From Corythucha ciliata (Eukaryota; Arthropoda; Insecta; Hemiptera; Tingidae), in NCBI GenBank assembly GCA_038030265.1, contig CM075941.1, forward strand, positions 37,572,164 to 37,636,163: DNA of 64,000 bases. The letters are read 5' to 3'. A program made the position numbers and the translations under genes. This document shows positions 43,995-54,379 of the stretch, piece after piece (positions within the stretch are counted from its first letter, which is position 1; each line of letters begins with the position of its first letter). Under the pieces are notes generated by a model. That model was given only the letters and a program-made list of their open reading frames with translations. It was not told where the DNA came from and searched no databases.

Positions 43995-46740
43995 CGTGGG
44001 GCTCTCTACCCAAACGTTTCGTCAATGAACCTTCAACGTTTTAAAGACAGATCATGAATTTGTATTTTGTTAAATTTGTAGAGAAATCGATAAGTAGAGA
44101 AGTGCTTGTTTGTTCAAACATCACCTCGAAGTGTATAGCTTGTACATCATATATCAAAAGAAGGGGCTTGAAAAAAAAGAGGATGACTATATTTACTGAA
44201 AATATCCCGAAAGTTAAGCATTATCATTATTTTGGACCATCAATTTACGCCAATGGTTGCTAGTGTCTATAGGAAGGGTAAGGGGGTTATGCGCTTATGT
44301 GCGTATACACTGTACATATAAAAGGATGATATGCCTTTGGGGGGATAATAGGAGGAAAAAACCTCCGAGTCACCAAATGACCCTTCGGATAAAAAAAACC
44401 AGGAGTAGATGGAGTGTTGAAAAAGGGAAAGGGATATTTGCGTCGATAAGGTACACATAGGAAACGCTGGTGACTTTTTAGGCAAGGGCGAGATGAGATG
44501 GACCGAGCAGAAGGCCTAAAGTTAGCAGGCGGTCGTTTGTCTCAATAGAAAACCATTCTGCGGCATTTTCACTCTTCACCCTATCATGTCTCCCCCCTGC
44601 TCACCGCTTCCAGTCCGCTTTTCTGATATAAATTAGAGTTGGCTTCCTTCGTGAAATGAAAGTTCTATTTGTGTAAAAAAAATGACGTTGAAAAAGACGA
44701 TGCAATTGAGTATATACCCTTGGTGCATTTTGCCAGTTTGATTTACGGAGAAAAAACCCCATTGGACGGCTCGTTTTTAAGATAAGAAATCGTTGACAAA
44801 TGAATCAATTCTGCTAGTTCCTTACAGTCGTTCGGTGAAGGACGGCGGGGAAGAAGGGTCAAAGGGACAAGAACGTTTCTTTCTAATTCGGAAGAACAAC
44901 CCATTCCAGTGTCATCAATCGTTTAAGACAGCACAAACCATTACCGAAAGACGGTAAATTGGAAAGACGAATAACTAACGCATATGAGCCATTTAGAAGG
45001 AAATAAAATAAAATAAATTAAGGGATGAACACAGTTGTTCTCTGCGTAGTTTATTTAATAAAATACCACAAGACAAAATAAAACGTATTCAGTTTTGAAC
45101 ATCATATAGAAGGATTTTTTTTTTTCTCTATATCACATAAGAAGCTCTCCGCTCCAGAATAATATTGTTGCGGGTAGGGGGAAGGGTGGCTGGAATTTAT
45201 CAGGAACCCCTAAAAAGAAAAGTTGGATGTGGATTGATGAACTGAAATTGAATCAGCATGAAAAATGTGCGGAGTATTTTATTATCTCGATGATGTTGGT
45301 AGAGGGTAGCGGTGATGACGCGAAACGGGGGTCTTCCTCCGTCCTTGTCGATTTGTCATTCAAGACGTCTCGAATTGTAAAGATAACGACAACGAAGGAA
45401 AAGAAAAAAAAAAAAAAAAAAATGAGATGCATTCATACATAGAGCAAGTTGACTGAGTAAAGTTATGCAGAAGTTGAATAAAATGCTAGTTTATTTTAGA
45501 CCTTGAGTGGACTTCACAACCACCCTATATATATACGAAGAGGATGATGGTCATTTCAATAATAAATAGCCCCAAGGGTTTAAAACATATATCATCAAGC
45601 TTATAAAATATAAAGGAACTGAACTTAAACGATAAACATTGAGTTTTCCGTTGGAGATAATGTGCTGAACGAATCAAACTAAAATTGGGTTTTACTTTAC
45701 CTGATCCAAGTGCAAAGTACATATAAAGTAACGCTTTCTTTTATTAAATGAATAAAAAAGGTTGCAATGAGATAGCACAGTGGCATAAAACCTCTGGCCA
45801 ATCATCGTGGCAATATCAGCGCGATAAATAAGGTTTCAATAGTTACAGCATCTTTAAATAAACATCTGAAATCATCATGGCATGAGGGCATCAAATGAAG
45901 TTCATGCTGAAATTGCCTCTAATTAGATTTCGTCATTTATCGTATTGTTATTGCCTTTGACTGAATCCAATTATCCCAGGTCTCTGGTGGATACTTCCGG
46001 GATGTGCAGCTAACATTTTGAGGCTATAGGGAAATAAAAGCAAAGGCCAGATTTGTGCTTCTCATACCAAGAAATAGCCAGGTTTTCATTTTCATGCAAT
46101 TTATCGAAAAAAAGCGACAGACAGACCGAAGGCATGCCGAAAACCACTTTTTTCAAATTTTCTCAGGTCATACATCAAGAATGTGAAGTCAGCTCGACTC
46201 GATTTTTTTTCAAGAACACCATACCAGTTGGGAACACGGAAGTAAAAAAAATTACAAATACAAATATCCTTGATAAATAAAATACGTACGATATCAAAAC
46301 TATTTTAGAGGGCAGAAATGAAATAAGAAAAGTGGAATAAATTGATCCGACATACGAAAATAATCTAATTATAAACACGTTCATTTTAAACAATTTTTTT
46401 CTCCTCATTTCAACACAGAAATAAGCGATGTAAATTATTGTTAGTTTTTAAAAGTTCGAACAAATTTTATTATCGTTATGAATGCACGAGTTTCAAGAAA
46501 TTGTTGATCAGTCCTCCTGGTTATTAAATTGAGCAAAAATGTCCAACTAATCAACGTAAAAATAAACTTGTTGAAAACTTAAGTCAATGAGAAAGAGCAG
46601 GACGGTTTTGTAAAAGGGTGAAGGAAGGGAAAGGAGAGACACGGGTTACCGTAGAAGTAGTAGGGAGGGTGCAGATGTCACGTTTCACCCTTTTTCATCC
46701 CTTGTCGAAGCCACCCTTACCACCCTCTCCGTTTTTTCCC
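43995..46740. other. No gene confirmed
   Basis: 2.7 kb of unique-looking AT-rich DNA. Several short open frames (for example 44054-44263, 46053-46280) lack splice context or recognisable motifs. Probably intergenic. Confidence 0.35.
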
Positions 46741-46746
46741 CCCTCC

Positions 46747-46752
46747 TATAAA
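46747..46752 (+). promoter_or_regulatory. TATA box of the small orphan gene
   Basis: CCTATAAAAC in a pyrimidine-rich setting, 285 bp upstream of the ATG at 47037. A start about 30 bp downstream would give a 5' UTR of about 260 bp. The 280 bp between are locally richer in GC than the flanks. Confidence 0.5.
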
Positions 46753-47036
46753 ACTATCTCTCTCCTTCGAGTTTAGACGCTGTTGAGCGGGGTGAAAGCA
46801 TTAAATGTTGGGACCACAATGAGTGGTGGTGGGGGTGAAGAGGCATGCTTGTGTGTGGTGGCTAGTCCGCCGGCTCCGCAAAGCCTCCCCCTGTCTGTTC
46901 TGTTCGCTCCTCTGTTTCACGGCACGCAGTCAGACCAAGGGGTTGAATTAGAGTGGTGAGCCATCCCAGAAGGTTGTAAGAGACTTCACTTCACCCGTCC
47001 CCGATTCCAGTTTAGTCGTCGACTGGCAGTCAAACG

Positions 47037-47450
47037 ATGCCGTTCAACTGGAGGCTACCCACCGAAGAGGAGGCCGCGGAATTGTATCGTCGTATAGATC
47101 AGCTCATCGCTGATTTATACAATCTCATCAGGTCTATTCTAATTGGCCCTCCCGCTCAACTGCCAAGAGGTTATTAATATTTTATTAATACAACTTTTTT
47201 TAAATTATACATTTTTTAAACCATTTTATTCAGAACTTATGAAGTTATATTAAAGTGACGGAAATGCATGAAATTTTCCGTGAATGAATTATTTATTTAT
47301 TTTAAAACAAATTTCAGGTGAAAATGATGACGGTGCAGGTGTGCCCGACCTTCTCGCTCATCTTGGATCTGAGCAGCCTCCGCCAGCGAATTCCAGTAAG
47401 ATTTCCCAGTGATTCTCCTTTTTCTGGAGTTTTACTAGATTTAATTGTGT

Positions 47451-47493
<43 letters not shown>

Positions 47494-47559
47494 TAGTTGT
47501 CATAGAATTGACGTTGTGTTGCAGAAGACGAAAACGATCGACAACCTCCAATGAGATAA
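47037..47559 (+). CDS. Small orphan protein (three exons, 81 aa)
   Basis: Exons are 47037-47169, 47318-47395 and 47525-47559. Donors are GTTATT (weak) and GTAAGA; acceptors are AATTTCAG and TTGTGTTGCAG. Phases match at both joins. The product starts MPFNWRLPTEEEAAELYRRI, continues as an amphipathic helix DQLIADLYNLIRSIL, then a Pro/Gly-rich stretch, an acidic ENDDG segment, PDLLAHLG, and a polar tail KDENDRQPPMR. There is no signal peptide, membrane segment or known domain, and I do not recognise it. If intron 1 is retained, translation ends two codons later, at 46 aa. A 39-nt poly(T) run (47454-47492) lies in intron 2. A TATA box upstream and an AATAAA at 48162 support a real transcription unit. 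Confidence 0.6.
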
Positions 47560-48161
47560 CCAAAGTGACTTTTCGGGCTTTTTCCTTTTCTTTATATTTT
47601 AGTTTCGGCGTAGATTTTTTTAGTTGCTTTTTCTAGTTTTTTTAATTTATTTATTATTTTATTTATTATTTTTTATTAATTTAGATTTTTTCTAGCGTCA
47701 AAGATGTTGACAAAACTATTCCTATAGCATTTAAGTTCAGTGTCACAAAATGATCTCACTAGTCCTAGTAATTGAAACTTTTAATAACAATCATCAAAGC
47801 TAAAATGTGATGATTTCTTTTTTATTATTATTATTATTAAATATTGAAAATTACTTGTACAAGTTAAGCGCTTTTGTCAGACCAAATGTGCCACCGTTTT
47901 TCTTGTTCGTCAATATTGATGTGTTTACGATGTCATGTGTTCAATTTTGCTGATGGAAAAAAAAAATCAAACACACTCAAAAATTAAATTTTGATACTAT
48001 TTAATAATATTTATAAAAGTGTGATTGATTAAGTGAAGGAAACAAATAGTGCATTTTTGGCATACTTGAAATGCACTAAGGTAGATTAGTACGTCATTAC
48101 CAATGGTCTTTCATTGAAACAATGTGTTCTATTCAAACATTTTTAATACTATTGATTCTGA

Positions 48162-48167
48162 AATAAA
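48162..48167 (+). terminator. Polyadenylation signal of the small orphan gene
   Basis: AATAAA followed by a GTGTTTTGTAC and TTGTCTC stretch. It lies 603 bp after the stop codon. Confidence 0.45.
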
Positions 48168-48189
48168 TCGTGTTTTGTACATTTTACGT

Positions 48190-49735
48190 TGTCTCATATT
48201 GATTCGTTGTTTATACCTTGTTTTATTCCCTACCTGATTCAACGGTGCCGTGAAGACTCTTCAATTTATGCCACTCTGAGGGTAATCAGAATGACTGGTT
48301 GATAAAAAAAAAAAAAAAAAAAATGTAATTGCCCACTCATAAAAGAAGAAATGAATAATTTTATGTCTATTGTGGGGGTATAATACATACCGGACCGGGA
48401 CTGTGGGCGTAAGTAAAATATTTACCGCCGATTTGGATAAGTATGAAGAAACGCAAGGTGAAGGAGAAGATATAACTTTTCCCATCACGCGCATCATCTC
48501 TCTTACCCCCTCCCCGTCCAAGAAATGCTTGTGGCGTCATTTTAAATTGCAACTTTAATAGTTATAAATACTAATATAGGTAGTAGAACGTTCAAGTAAA
48601 GTTGTGACGGCTTGGTAAGGCAGTCCGCAATTTCATCAATTTTAGCTCAGAAAAAAATCCTTATTATATTGTTGATTATTAATTTTTTCGCCCCAGTTGA
48701 AATAATTTCCAACTGCGATTTTTATTCCCCGACAAATGAACGCTCTCGCCCCTTCGTGCGTCCTTTACACCATGGTCCGCGTACACCTACTGCACAGTAT
48801 TTGGTGCAAGTAATCTCAAAAATTGCTTGCGCTATAGACAATCAATCATAGAATTTGTTTGAATGTAAATATTGTTTTGAATTTGGATGTAATAGGCACA
48901 ATTTGCCTATTACCAATTGGGCATCATACCCCAAACATTCACTCTGATTTTATTTGTTTAACGAGTTTATTTTTTATTGTTATTAACATTTTTATCACTA
49001 TTTAGTTTTATTTTCTTCACATAACGTGGATTGGAGAGAAATCCACGTTCACACTTTACGTGTCACAGCCTGAGGATGGGTAAGTGAGCGGGGGTTGACT
49101 GAGCAGTGCTGCGCTCGTCGTGGAAGAAAGGAAACCTCTTCCAACCCTACAATATGCCCATGCAATAAACAACCCCCTTGAGGTCGTCAGCGGCTAGACC
49201 GGTGGGGTCTTGGGATCGAGTTGTTGGACGTATTGTGATGTATTATACCTTAAATTATTTCGCAGGTATAAACAGTTGCGGTTGGTAAGATATGGTTTCC
49301 CTTTTGGCGTTCTTTCCCGTTTTGAACATAAATAAGTAAATAAATAAATAAAGAACCCCAGGGCGTACTAATTTTTTTATGTGAGCCATTTAGTAGGATA
49401 AACAGTTTTTTGCTTGCATAACTTTGTCTTTGAACTGAAGGTATTGACCAAGACAAGATTCTCCTGGAGGTCAAGCCTTAAGTGTTTGTTTTATTGACCG
49501 AGTCCTTTTGGCCGGCTTCTATTTTTATTTTTTTGCGCCATTTCATAACGTTCAAATAATTTTTTAAAGCTATTTCTGGCTAATCATTATGATCACCTTT
49601 AAAAAAGGCATCGACAACTTTAATTCATTTTCGGTCGAAGCAAACGCCACTAAATGACTGTGTGATCCAAAAGGAAATGTTTTCAGGTACTCGACACGTA
49701 CCTGACAATTTTAATTTATTTAATTTCTTTTTTGT
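48190..49735. other. Intergenic; possible LINE 3' tail near 49330
   Basis: No confirmed gene. A conserved-looking, GC-richer stretch (49060-49220) runs to an ATAAATAAGTAAATAAATAAA tail (split here: ATAAATAAG, TAAATAAATAAA) at about 49329-49353, which resembles the 3' end of a LINE copy. No coding part is visible upstream. Confidence 0.4.
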
Positions 49736-49740
49736 TACAG

Positions 49741-49865
49741 TATCTAAGGCTGCCTTAAAGCACAGGAAGCGCAACTCATGTTTCATGAGTGATTCATCTA
49801 GTCTACAGGCTGTGTGCTCTGCAGGTTCCTTGCCTATCTTACTCACCAATGGACCTGTTCTTTAA
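49741..49865 (+). CDS. Possible 3'-terminal exon of an unknown gene
   Basis: A strong acceptor (TTTCTTTTTTGTTACAG) precedes an open frame that reads SKAALKHRKRNSCFMSDSSS then LQAVCSAGSLPILLTNGPVL and a TAA stop. The frame enters with one base from an upstream exon that I could not place. Composition is more codon-like than in the neighbourhood. No domain is recognised. It could also be a chance frame or a transposon piece. Confidence 0.3.
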
Positions 49866-49869
49866 AAAA

Positions 49870-50640
49870 AACAAACGCCTTGAAAATTGGTGTTTTAAAT
49901 AGGGAAAATACACGACATTAATGCATGAAATAGCAAAAATGAGTGAAATTGGCTTTTGAAGGAGCAAGATCCGAGACATTTGGTCAAGGATGTATACTTG
50001 ACTTTATGTTCAACCAAACAACATGATTTGGAATATTAAACTTTTTGGGAAATACTAAAAACTTCAATTAAACAAAAAAAAAAAAAAAAAAAACGCCGGC
50101 CGGTTTGATATGGGAAGGAAGGTTTCGAGCTGACCGAATTTTCGTGCGTCTTATGTTCCTTTCTTCTACAAAATCATGGAATAATGTTATCAACCAGGGA
50201 GTAATGTTATCTCGCGGGAATAATAGTATATTAGGGGTATTCATGCTCTGAAGTTTAACATATGTTATCGACGTGAACCCTGTTATTTCGCATTTTTTGT
50301 GTTCAGTTTCTCTGTTTCAATGGCCTTAACCATCTGTTCGGAATTTAGCAAATAAAAAATACAAGGTTTAACATTTTTCATGAATACCCCTACTATATAT
50401 CGTGGGAGTAATTGCAGGCTTTATTTTCCGAGAGACAAGTTTAGTAGCACGAGCGCAGCGAGGACTGTAATGTCTTGAGGAAAATAAACTGATTTACTCC
50501 AAAGTTATATACTTAACTTTATGAACACCCAAAAAGTATCATTTTTAAAATATGTAGTTAAATACTTAGAATGAACATTAATCGCCGCGCTGATTAGGGA
50601 ACAAGCGCCGCCGGCCGCATTGGGATGTGATAAGAGGGGT
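49870..50640. other. No gene seen
   Basis: Contains scattered GGGAGTAATGTTATCTCGCG-like words (about 50190-50230, 50400-50415) that recur at 52740-52900. Confidence 0.35.
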
Positions 50641-50643
50641 TTT

Positions 50644-50645
<2 letters not shown>

Positions 50646-50681
<36 letters not shown>

Positions 50682-52665
50682 TAGTAAACTTTATTATTCT
50701 ACAGAATTTTGCAGTTTTGTTGTAGAAGAATACGGTAGGCACAGCCTAATTCACATGGTAACTTGCTCCAAGGTACAACCAATAAGTTGCCCTTAACCGG
50801 ATATATAATATGTATTGTTTTTGTTGTTGTTGTTGTTTTTTCGTTTGTTTGTTTTTTTATCATTTATAATACTTAATAATAAGGCTATGTCTAAGGTTTT
50901 GCTACTCTCCCACACTTGTGTCCTGTAAGTTGTCTTGTGGTAGTTTTCGCTTTAATCGGCGGTATCTTGGTTGGAGCGGTGGGTCTGCTGGGATAGCGGC
51001 GACCAGAGTGTTGCTGTGATTTGCCATGCGGTTGTTCATATTTTGTACCTCTCTTTTATTATCGTTTCGACCATCGGGATATCAAGGTCATGATGTAGCG
51101 TACTGTTGCGCTCCTGAAATAAGACGGAGTACTCTATTTTGGGTGACCTGGATCTTGTTGATATGCGTTTTTGCTGCTGATCCCCATATTTCACAGGCGT
51201 ACAGCCATATCGGTCGAATTAGCGATAAGTACAGTAATCTTTTTGTTGCTAGAGGAAGTGAGGAGCGGTTGTCTAGCAGATGTTTCAATTGGCTGATTCT
51301 GAATCTTATTTTGCCTACGAGGTATTTACGTGGACTTCCTCGATTTTACGTGGACGTAAGTTTTGAATCGAGGTAGACCCCCAGGTACCTTGTACTTGTT
51401 TCTAGAGGAATTTCGGCTCCACCGAGAGTTACGCCATCCGTGAGTGTTTCGTGACGAAGGGTGAAGAAGATAGCTGCTGACTTTTGTGGGTTTATAGATA
51501 TACGCCAATCATCACACCAGTCCGATATCCTATCCAGGTAAATTTGTGCTTCACCTCTCACTGTGGTGCTTTTTTCTCCCTGTTTCAATATTGCCTTGTC
51601 ATCCGCGAAATCAGCCGTGAGGATTTCATCATTGGATGGGGCATCATGGACATAAATGAGGTATAAGAAAGGCCCCATACGCTTCCCTGCGGGACTCCCA
51701 CACGAACGCTCTTTGATGTTGACAGGGCAGTATCGCATTTTTCATGTATGTCCGATTTAGTAGGTAAGATTGGAGTAAACGGTGATGTGTGTCAGGTTAA
51801 TGTTGTTTGACCTTGGCCTTTTCGACGCCTTTTCTGAATCAAGGTAGATTCCCAAACAAACCTGCTTCTTCTCACATGTCTCCAGTATGGTGTCGACGAC
51901 TCTATGTAATTGCATCTGGCACGAGTGCCCAGCGCGGAATCCAAATTGCGAGTTTGGGAGGAGGGGAGAAAGAAATTCTAAAAGATGAGGGAGAAACAAT
52001 CTCTCAAATATTTTGGAAATTATGGAGATCAGGCTGATCGGTCGGTATGAATGCGGATTGGTTGGTGCTTTTTGTATCATTGTAATGTGTACATGTTTCC
52101 ATTTGTTGGGGTAATGTGTGGTCCGAAAAATTGCATTATAAATTTGTGTTAGCATCACAACCCCTTTCCTCTGGAGTGCCTTTAGGAGATTTCGTGTGAT
52201 AAGGTCTGGTCCCGGGGCTTTCCTAGTAGGTGATCTTTTAGTGGTGAAGAAGAGGGAGAAACGCTGAAGTTGCTCTTCCATGTGTAGTGGCTCTTCCATT
52301 CGCTGCGCGATGAGTGTTGTATGTTCTGGTCGAATCTCTGGATTGCAGGATTTCACTAAAGATGTTCGCTTTTTCTTGTGGAGTCGAGAACCAGCAACCA
52401 CCTTGTTTTAAAGGGGGTATGCTCAAGTTTCCTTTGGTGAGCAGTTCGGTTTTTCTCCAAAGTGACCCATCTGCAGCATTTAGTAAAGCAATCTCACTAT
52501 GTATCGAGGATTGCCGTTCCTTCTTTAGGGCCTCATTGAGTAATCTGGTAGCTTTATTATATTCAGCCTTAGGGGTATCTTGTAAGGGGGGGGGGTTAAT
52601 GAAAACAAAAGCCAGCGATTGTTGCTGCCTCATCGTACTACGCTGATAAAGAAGAGGTGACGCGG
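50646..52665 (-). mobile_element. 5'-truncated jockey-like LINE with poly(A) tail
   Basis: On the minus strand the copy runs from about 52665 to a 35-nt poly(A) tail (the T run at 50646-50680). An AATAAA-like signal lies just before the tail. It carries the region before RT, the RT domain and a 3' UTR of about 400 bp. The endonuclease and ORF1 are missing. A long homogeneous tail suggests a fairly recent insertion, though the coding part has frameshifts. Confidence 0.8.
51088..52633 (-). pseudogene. LINE reverse transcriptase, frameshifted
   Basis: Four overlapping or adjoining frames together form an RT. 52633-52238 is the linker before RT, with IHSEIALLNAADGSLWRKTE. 52401-51757 carries RKAPGPDLITRNLLKAL (RT block 1), SYRPISLISIISKIFERL (block 2) and SQFGFRAGHSCQMQLHRVVD (block 3). 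51738-51346 carries the catalytic box DFADDKAIL, SINPQKSAAIFF and TRYLGVYLDSKL. 51288-51088 carries LIRPIWLYACEIWGSAAKTH. The order and the FADD box identify a jockey-clade polymerase. At least three frame breaks make it inactive; the A box with the first catalytic aspartate sits at a break (YLDSEKASK). Confidence 0.85.
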
Positions 52666-52669
52666 TGTT

Positions 52670-53420
52670 GCCAACGTAATTTTTGTTCTACAGGAGCTCC
52701 ATTAAGCAGATATTGCTGGAAAACAATTGGCAACCGTGCTTTGTTTGCCTTGGGAATAACGAATCTTACTCCCCGGGGAGTGAATTTCGATCATTATAGC
52801 ATGATTTGAAGGGGATAAACACCAGGTTGTACATAATGTTATCTTACTCCCGCGGGAGCAACCATTCTTTAAGTTCCTACGAGTACTTACTCATAGGAGT
52901 AATCCTAGTAACTCCTTACTTACTCCTTACTCGAGTGGCGGACATGACAGTCCGCCATGTTTCCGCCCCTCCCTCTCTAAAGGACCACATATGGCGGGAA
53001 TTGTCAGTACCTGTGTGTAACTATAGGTTCTCTACCTACAGAAGCTACAAAAGTTACAAATTTGTAGGTTGTTTACATAACAGCATGTGTTTAATTGGTT
53101 TATAAGCTACACAACTTGCTAAATTTGTAACTTTTGAAGGTTTGGAAGGTCTCCCGAAAATACCCAATGATACATCGTAATAAGTTAATAACCTAAAGGG
53201 CGGCTATTTCGGGTGACTGACTGCCGGAGTCTCGCGCCTGTCGGAATGAAGAAATGAAATAGTTAAACAACGCAAAATTAACGAAACGAAAACTGCATTT
53301 ATCCGACTTCAAATTTTTTTTTTTTTTTTTTTTTATGTTCAGCCATACCCATTGGAGGACCCGAGGACCTGTTTCCCTCTTCCTTTTTAGTTTGTAATTA
53401 TTATACAAGGAATATAAGTT
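52670..53420. other. Intergenic with repeated palindromic GGGAGTAA words
   Basis: TTACTCCCCGGGGAGTGA (52767-52784) and TTACTCCCGCGGGAGCAA (about 52845) are near palindromes. GAGTAATCCTAGTAACTCC-type words follow to 52935. Related words lie at 50190-50415. No gene. Confidence 0.4.
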
Positions 53421-54370
53421 TTACTTTAAATTACGAATTTTCCTCAATATTAGCCTCGAAGTTGCCCTCAGAAACAAAGCATTGGTATTTTATCAATTTT
53501 AGCCGTGAATATTAACTTTTCTCTCAATTTTACGCGCGAGTCCTAGATTTTTGTCAATTTTAGCCACAAATTAAGCCATTTTTTTCTACTTTAGGCGCGT
53601 ATTAGCGTTTTTCTTAATGTTAACAATGCGAATGATTGCTTTTTCGCAATTCTATTTCGCAGTTTTATTCGTGGGTTAGCTATTTCATTCCATTTCATCC
53701 GCGCATTTGTGCCTTTTCCCCATTTTACCGTGAATTAGCGATTTTTTCACATTCAACCGTGAATTAGCTTTTTTTATCATTTTAGCCGTCGAGTGGTCTC
53801 CACGAATTTGTATCTCTCTCATTTTTAACCGCGTATTAGCGCTTTTTCCTTAACTTTAGCCGCGAATTAGAATTTTTTAAATTTTAGCTGTGGACTAAAG
53901 GTTTTATCAATTGTATAGATGGTGTGAATCTGCGCTTTTCCATTATTTTTTTCACTACCTAATCAGTGATATTGTTCACTTTTAACTATTAATCAGAGAT
54001 TCTTCTCAATTTTAGCCGTCGACTTGTCCCAAGATCACCACGTTAGCGTGTCAGCCGTTAATATAGGGCTCCCATGCACTGCGAATTATCGATTTTTTCC
54101 TCCATTTTGGTCTTGATGTTTAATCGAAAAACCTCGATTTTACCCAGGAACGAAAGATTTTTCGCTCTTTGAGCCACTAATTTCGGCAATTTTTCTAAAC
54201 TTTCAGCCACTTACTTACCCCTGAGGACTCCACCTTAGCGGACTTTCCAAATCTAGGTGCCCCAGGGCCGGCGGTAACTGGGAATCAGCGTACTAGCCGC
54301 GAAGTTGCCCCCTGGTGCCGCGAATTGGTGTATTTTTAGTAATTCGTCGCGTCAAATGTCCGTTTCTTTT
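53420..54370 (-). repeat. Family 1 short-period array, reverse orientation
   Basis: About 32 units of the type TCAATTTTAGCCGCGAATTA followed by GCGTTTTTC, the same orientation as 19430-20140. Divergence is high but AATTTTAGCC and GTGAATTAGC words recur every 27-32 bp. Confidence 0.8.
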
Positions 54371-54379
54371 CCTTTTTTT

